Shown here: piece by piece, positions 14,133-18,682 of the stretch
Position numbering within the stretch: position 1 is the first letter of the stretch
Layout of the letters: every line of letters starts with the position of its first letter
NCBI GenBank assembly: GCA_943912835.1
Contig: CALTVJ010000032.1
Span: 1 to 18,682 of the forward strand
Origin: an uncultured Porphyromonas sp.
Lineage (GTDB): Bacteria > Bacteroidota > Bacteroidia > Bacteroidales > Porphyromonadaceae
Direction of reading: 5' to 3'
DNA length: 18,682 nucleotides
Made by a program: the position numbers and the translations under genes
The notes under the pieces: generated by a model
Told to the model about the DNA's origin: nothing
Seen by the model: the letters and a program-made list of their open reading frames with translations, nothing else
The model's database searches: none

Positions 14133-16427
14133 ATGAAGCGTATATATCTTATAATTTTTCTTTTTTTATCAAGTCTGCTCCCTGCTTGGGCTCAATATGT
14201 GGAGCCTGGTGTCCCATATTCACAAGAGGAGGCTTCCGATAGTCGTGCTCTTACTTTTTTAGATACCTTGCGTATCGCTCCTCCATCAGCTAGTGAAATC
14301 AGTAAACTTATTCGAGAGGGGAATGCTCCTGGAGTTCGTGCTCTACGTTTCGCTAAAGCTATTCCTGTTAATTTTAGTCCTGCTTCATCTGGCTCTTGGA
14401 GTGAAGTGGGAGAAGGAAGGCGTTCTTGGCGTTTGCATTTGAGAGTTGAGGGGGCTAGTAGTCTAGGGATACGTTTTGATCATTACCACTTACCCCAAGG
14501 AGCTAAACTCTATATACATGGTAGTAATGGTGTCGTGCGAGGAGCTTACACGGAGCAGAATAATTCTGAGGGTAAGGGACTTAACTTGGCATATCTAAGA
14601 GGTGACTTTCTCAGCCTTGAACTGAACCTACCAAGAGGAGTTAATCCTTCGGAGGTCAAGCTTCATATATCAGAGATACAGTATGGCTATCAAAATGTTT
14701 GGAGTGAGTCTAGGACGCGTGCCTCTGATGTCTTTAACAAACAAGGAGAACCCTTTTACAACGTATATGGGACTGGATTAGATCGCCTTAGTTGTGCTCC
14801 TAATGTCGTTGCTTACCCAGAGTATAATAAACAGGCTCGTTCGGTTTTGTTGATGGTTATGGAGGGCGCACTCATGGGAAGTGGTGTTTTGATCAATAAT
14901 ACACGTCAAGATGGTACAGCTTATGTTTTGACTGCGGCACATAATCTGAATAAGATCTATGATGAAGATATAGATAGTTGGGAAAAAGTACAGAAAATAT
15001 GTAATACGATAGTCTTTTTCTTTGGCTTTGATAGCCCTTCTGCAGATCAAAATATTCGAGGTGTTGAAGAGCTTACTCTTTCGGGGGCTGAGCTTATAGC
15101 TTATAACACAGACGCTGATATGGCTTTGTTAAAAATAACGGGCTTACCACGTAGAGAAAATGGAACAACTTATATTCCTGACTATTATAATCCTTATTTC
15201 TCTGGCTGGAATATTAGCCTTCAGCCCTCAGGTTCATTCTATGGGATTCATCATGCTTTGGCAAGTACTAAACGTATCAGTTTTGTAGAGGATCGTAATC
15301 TATCTCTAAAAGATTATAGCGTTAAAGAGCAGTATTGGACTCAAAAACATTGGGATATAAAGAGTTGGGCTATTGGCACAACAGAGGCTGGAGCCTCTGG
15401 CTCTCCATTATTTGATGGTCAAGGTTTGATTATAGGGGCTCTTTCCGGAGGTCGCTCCACTTGTAATAGTCCTAAGAATGACTCTTATTATGCGATTGCT
15501 CAAACGTGGTTTAACGGTCAAACTCGTACCTCTCTAAAACCTTGGTTAGATCCAATAGGTACAGGGCAAATGAGTTTGGACGGTTACGATCCTCAGAGAG
15601 TTGCTCTTAGTCGCTTGAGTGACTATTATGGGACTAATACATCTAACTATAAATGGGCAAGCTTTCAAGCTAGAGAGGGTATTAGTGGTGTCGGGCGACG
15701 TGTATACCTTAATGGAGGGGTTAAACCCTTGGGAGTATTTGTGCATTTAGGGGAGAATGGAGATATTCGTCAGGCTAATCCTCGGGTTAATATAGAACTA
15801 CGTAAATTACAAGATGGCATAGTTCAAGAGGAGGTTGTTTGGCATACAGAGTTGAATACTTACAATTATAGAAATTATAACAAAAATCAAGGATTTGGTT
15901 ATGCAAGACGTAGCTTAGGGTATGATGAAGTAGCGTTATTCCTTCCAGCTAAAGATGTGCCACTGCTCGATCGTGGGGATTATCTTCTTTCAGTCCGGAC
16001 ATCAGATAACTCCACTTTAAATTATCCGATTCTCACAGATACAAAACGTATGACTGATCCCAAATTAAAAAGAAACCTATGGGAACTCACCTCATCGGGA
16101 ACTTGGAACTTGAGCTCAACGAGCCAAAATCTTTGGATTGATGTTTTGTTGGAAGGGCAGGCTGGTGTCGATGCCTCTGAGAGCTTTTATGCTTACCCTA
16201 GAGAATCAGCTTATACATCATATTACCATGATGGCATTATTTATGTTCATAATAGTGGTAACAAGGCAGATGTATTTGTATACTCTCTGGAAGGCTTTTT
16301 ATTGCACAAAGAGGAAATTTCTCATGGAGAAACACAGATAAATATCTCTTCGCTACCCACTGGGCATGTTTATGTTGTCTTTGTGAAAGGAGATAAGGGT
16401 AAACATTCGTATAAGATTATTCGTTAA
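14133..16427 (+). CDS. Secreted trypsin-fold serine endopeptidase with T9SS sorting domain (lysyl-endopeptidase-like)
   Basis: The 764-residue precursor has a Sec signal peptide (residues 1-20, likely cut at AWA/Q). A propeptide-like beta region follows (about 50-210, with RFDHYHLPQGAKLYIHG). The chymotrypsin-fold protease domain covers about 215-480. The triad is His 270 (YVLTAAHNL), Asp 329 (NTDADMALLKI) and Ser 422 (EAGASGSPLF). The region after Ser, ALSGGRSTCNSPKNDSYYA, resembles the specificity region of bacterial lysyl endopeptidases. Asp 450 there may select lysine, but this is tentative. The last 75 residues (from about 690) are a type A Por/T9SS C-terminal sorting domain: VFVYSLEGFLLHKEE, then SLPTGHVYVVFVKGDKG and the terminal HSYKIIR. 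The protein should therefore cross the outer membrane through T9SS and be released or attached to the surface. It starts 53 bases after the glycogen synthase gene and ends at a strong terminator. Confidence 0.88.
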   Translation: MKRIYLIIFLFLSSLLPAWAQYVEPGVPYSQEEASDSRALTFLDTLRIAPPSASEISKLIREGNAPGVRALRFAKAIPVNFSPASSGSWSEVGEGRRSWRLHLRVEGASSLGIRFDHYHLPQGAKLYIHGSNGVVRGAYTEQNNSEGKGLNLAYLRGDFLSLELNLPRGVNPSEVKLHISEIQYGYQNVWSESRTRASDVFNKQGEPFYNVYGTGLDRLSCAPNVVAYPEYNKQARSVLLMVMEGALMGSGVLINNTRQDGTAYVLTAAHNLNKIYDEDIDSWEKVQKICNTIVFFFGFDSPSADQNIRGVEELTLSGAELIAYNTDADMALLKITGLPRRENGTTYIPDYYNPYFSGWNISLQPSGSFYGIHHALASTKRISFVEDRNLSLKDYSVKEQYWTQKHWDIKSWAIGTTEAGASGSPLFDGQGLIIGALSGGRSTCNSPKNDSYYAIAQTWFNGQTRTSLKPWLDPIGTGQMSLDGYDPQRVALSRLSDYYGTNTSNYKWASFQAREGISGVGRRVYLNGGVKPLGVFVHLGENGDIRQANPRVNIELRKLQDGIVQEEVVWHTELNTYNYRNYNKNQGFGYARRSLGYDEVALFLPAKDVPLLDRGDYLLSVRTSDNSTLNYPILTDTKRMTDPKLKRNLWELTSSGTWNLSSTSQNLWIDVLLEGQAGVDASESFYAYPRESAYTSYYHDGIIYVHNSGNKADVFVYSLEGFLLHKEEISHGETQINISSLPTGHVYVVFVKGDKGKHSYKIIR

Positions 16428-16495
16428 GCTCATATAGATATTGTTTGTGGGGTAGTTTAATTACAAGTCACATTATAGATTCGTATATAGTTTAG

Positions 16496-16545
16496 CCTAA
16501 GAGAGAAGATTGTATATTACTTCTCTCTTAGGTCTTACTTTAGTA
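16496..16545 (+). terminator. Terminator after the T9SS protease gene
   Basis: CCTAAGAGAGAAG at 16496-16508 pairs perfectly with CTTCTCTCTTAGG at 16520-16532 (13 bp, loop ATTGTATATTA), followed by TCTTACTTTAGTA. It lies 68 bases after the protease stop and separates that gene from the hexosaminidase gene. The other bases of the 261-base gap show only a weak promoter-like TAAGTTTA at 16613-16620. Confidence 0.85.
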
Positions 16546-16688
16546 TTATTTAAAGAATACTCCTTGTATTGAGTTCTTTATACCTGAGGCTGGTCGCAAA
16601 ATAATATGAAGGTAAGTTTACATAGAGTGAGTCTCTGTATTTAGTTGATGCTCCAACTCAAGGTATTGTATTGTTATTTAGATTTTAG

Positions 16689-18682
16689 ATGAGAACAGTT
16701 GTCCGTCTGATTGTATTAAGCTTGTTGCTTAATTGTATTAGCAGAATAGATTTATCTGCTACAAATTATCTTATACCCAAACCTCAGCATATGAATGCTA
16801 AGGTAGGTCAATTTTTGGCTACAAGATTGGCCACGAAGGGACTATATTTACAAGATGAAATGAAGCTCTTGCTTGAAGAGTATGGCTTCAAGGTAGATCA
16901 AAGTAGTAAATACAGCTTGCAAACTGTGATTGTCCCGAGTTTGCCCTTGGTTTGGTTTAATAAAGAGGAAGCCTATCGTCTGCTGATTACAGAGCACGAA
17001 ATAAGGGTTGAAGCCCTAGAACGTTTAGGTTTGTATCGAGGTTTACAAACGGTTGCTCAGCTATTGGCGACAAGTGGGCAAAGAGGTCAGATTGATTGTT
17101 GTGAAATAATAGATTATCCTGCTTTTCGTTGGCGTGGGCTTATGCATGATGTGGGGCGGAGTTATATTCCATTGAAGGAATTGAAAAAACAGATTAAGTT
17201 ACTTGCACGTTACAAGATTAATGTGTTTCATTTGCATTTGACAGAAGATCATGCTTGGCGCCTTGAGAGTAAGCTTTATCCAGTACTCAATAGCTCTCAA
17301 AGTATGACGCGCGATGCTGGTAAATACTATACATTACAAGAAATAAAAGAGCTTGCAGATTATTGTAAATCCTTACGTGTCACACTTATACCTGAGATAG
17401 ATATGCCTGGACACAGTAGAGCTTTTGAAAGAGCGATGGGATTTGGTATGCAAACAGAGCAAGGTAAGAGCGTAGTCAAACAGTTACTCAAGGAATTTAT
17501 TGATACTGTAGATGTCCCATATATACATATTGGTACAGATGAGACTCAGTTTGTTGATCTAAACTTTGTCCCAGAGATGGTCTCTTATATACGTAGTCTT
17601 GGTCGTAAGGTTATCTCTTGGAGTCCTGGTTGGACCTACAAAAAGGGGGAAATAGATATGACACACCTTTGGAGTGCAAGAGCGAAACCAATACTTGGAA
17701 CTCCTGCCATTGATAGCCGTTTCCATTATACGAACCATTATGATCTTTTTGCAGATATTAGAGCTCTCTATGGTAGTAAAATAAATAGGGTTACTGCTAG
17801 TAATACGAATGTCGCAGGTAGTATTTTGGCGGTTTGGAATGATAGAGTGCCTAAAGATCTCTATAGCTTGATGTTGGAAAATAATGTTTATCCCAGTATG
17901 ATTACTTTAGCTGAGCGTTCTTGGTTAGGTGGAGGATGGGGGTATTTCGACCGAGGGAGCGCTATCTTCAGTTATGAGGGGAGTGAAAATAGGCGAAAGG
18001 ATTTTATGGATTTCGAGAAACGTTTGTTGTTTCAAAAAGATAGATTCTTCACAAATGAGCCCTTCCCTTATTTGCAGCAAAGTCATGCTTACTGGCAGAT
18101 CAGTTCAGTATATGATAATGAAGGGGATGTAGAGCGAAGTTTTGCTCCAGAAAATTTATATCGAAGCATTAATTTTGCTAGTAGACCTCAACCTCAATTG
18201 TTGGATCATGAAGCGCGATGCTTTACGTATGGTTCTGGAGCTTATTTGCGCTCTGTATGGGGAGATATGGGAGGATATGGTTTAATCCCGAATGCTAAGG
18301 AGCATAGTACAGTTTATGCATATGCATGGATTCATAGCTCTCAAAAACAGACTGCAGGCTTACTTATAGAGACCCAAAATTATAGTCGCTCTGAACAAGA
18401 TCTACCTCCTCCACAGAGTCGTTGGGATTATAAGGGTAGTAGAGTGTGGCTCAACGGGAATGAAGTCCTTCCTCCCACTTGGTTAAATAGTCATAAGGAG
18501 AAAAGTCGTGAGGTTGCTCTAGCTAACGAAAATGTTGTTGCTCGAACGCCTATTAAAGTGGAGCTGAATGAAGGGTGGAATTGTATCCTTTTGAAGCTTC
18601 CAATAGCTCAATTTAGCCTTCCAGAGGTGCGTTTGAATAAATGGATGTTTACTTGTGCTATCACAAGTTTAGATGGACGTGA
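16689..18682 (+). CDS. GH20 beta-N-acetylhexosaminidase, 3' end outside window
   Basis: The reading frame is open from ATG 16689 to the last base (664 full codons and two bases), so the C-terminus is missing. Residues 1-24 look like a Sec signal peptide (MRTVVRLIVLSLLLNCISRI). Asn before Cys 16 argues against a lipobox. A GH20b-like N-terminal domain covers about 25-140. The GH20 TIM barrel follows, starting FRWRGLMHDVGRSYIPLKE at 146. Further barrel motifs are VFHLHLTEDHAWRLES, LIPEIDMPGHSRA and the catalytic Asp-Glu pair D284-E285 in YIHIGTDETQF. The family cleaves terminal GlcNAc or GalNAc from glycans by substrate-assisted catalysis, which in this phylum serves host-glycan foraging. HIGTDE in place of the common HIGGDE and TEDHAW in place of TDDQGW suggest a divergent subgroup, so the exact substrate is uncertain. 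About 250 residues lie beyond the barrel. It has its own unit after the terminator at 16496. Confidence 0.9.
   Translation, partial: MRTVVRLIVLSLLLNCISRIDLSATNYLIPKPQHMNAKVGQFLATRLATKGLYLQDEMKLLLEEYGFKVDQSSKYSLQTVIVPSLPLVWFNKEEAYRLLITEHEIRVEALERLGLYRGLQTVAQLLATSGQRGQIDCCEIIDYPAFRWRGLMHDVGRSYIPLKELKKQIKLLARYKINVFHLHLTEDHAWRLESKLYPVLNSSQSMTRDAGKYYTLQEIKELADYCKSLRVTLIPEIDMPGHSRAFERAMGFGMQTEQGKSVVKQLLKEFIDTVDVPYIHIGTDETQFVDLNFVPEMVSYIRSLGRKVISWSPGWTYKKGEIDMTHLWSARAKPILGTPAIDSRFHYTNHYDLFADIRALYGSKINRVTASNTNVAGSILAVWNDRVPKDLYSLMLENNVYPSMITLAERSWLGGGWGYFDRGSAIFSYEGSENRRKDFMDFEKRLLFQKDRFFTNEPFPYLQQSHAYWQISSVYDNEGDVERSFAPENLYRSINFASRPQPQLLDHEARCFTYGSGAYLRSVWGDMGGYGLIPNAKEHSTVYAYAWIHSSQKQTAGLLIETQNYSRSEQDLPPPQSRWDYKGSRVWLNGNEVLPPTWLNSHKEKSREVALANENVVARTPIKVELNEGWNCILLKLPIAQFSLPEVRLNKWMFTCAITSLDGR

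Noticed and set aside
14778..15050. A 90-codon minus-strand open frame with hydrophobic residues
   Set aside because: It is antisense to the protease domain that contains the conserved catalytic His. No independent coding signal is seen.
17929..18132. A 67-codon open frame on the plus strand
   Set aside because: It is out of frame within the GH20 gene, which is continuous across this region.
1..18682. CRISPR arrays, tRNA or rRNA genes, integrase genes
   Set aside because: I found no regularly spaced repeats, no tRNA-like cloverleaf and no rRNA sequence on either strand. The only mobile-element trace is the IS30 fragment.

Overview
The window looks like chromosomal DNA from an anaerobic or microaerotolerant member of the Bacteroidales, most likely a Porphyromonas or close relative. 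The evidence is the Bacteroidetes-type promoter element TAnnTTTG in front of several genes, the near absence of Shine-Dalgarno sequences, a type IX secretion (T9SS) C-terminal sorting domain on a secreted protease, a BspA-like repeat lipoprotein, a one-chain iron-sulfur (class I) fumarase, and a glycogen synthase of the GT3-like type found in Bacteroidetes. The species assignment is inference.

Layout. (1) Positions 1-1230 are debris. An internal piece of an Rhs/YD-repeat protein with a frameshift is fused to the C-terminal half of an IS30-family transposase that also carries a frameshift. (2) Positions 1332-6732 are a compact co-directional block: a conserved acidic protein, trmB, mrp, the RNase P RNA gene rnpB, a YihY/BrkB membrane protein, tadA and rnz. 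Four of these act on tRNA: 5' end (rnpB), 3' end (rnz), m7G (trmB) and inosine-34 (tadA). (3) Positions 6819-9067 hold the peroxide-defence pair ahpC-ahpF under a good TAnnTTTG element, with a hairpin terminator or attenuator between the two genes. (4) A perfect 16-bp stem separates ahpF from a convergent class I fumarase (9144-10796, minus strand). (5) The 389-base divergent intergenic region (10797-11185) holds a possible structured leader or small RNA, with mutually exclusive hairpins followed by a terminator-like hairpin. (6) Positions 11186-14079 carry a transglutaminase/BspA-repeat lipoprotein only 5 bases ahead of a glycogen synthase. (7) Positions 14133-16427 encode a secreted trypsin-fold protease with a T9SS sorting domain, closed by a strong terminator. 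(8) Positions 16689-18682 encode a GH20 beta-N-acetylhexosaminidase that runs off the end of the window.

Most of the window is housekeeping plus surface and secreted proteins. I see no clear new multi-gene defence or biosynthetic system. The items most worth a second look are the switch-like intergenic element at 10978-11130, the lipoprotein/glycogen synthase pair, the tRNA-maturation cluster with rnpB embedded in it, and the rhs/IS30 chimera.
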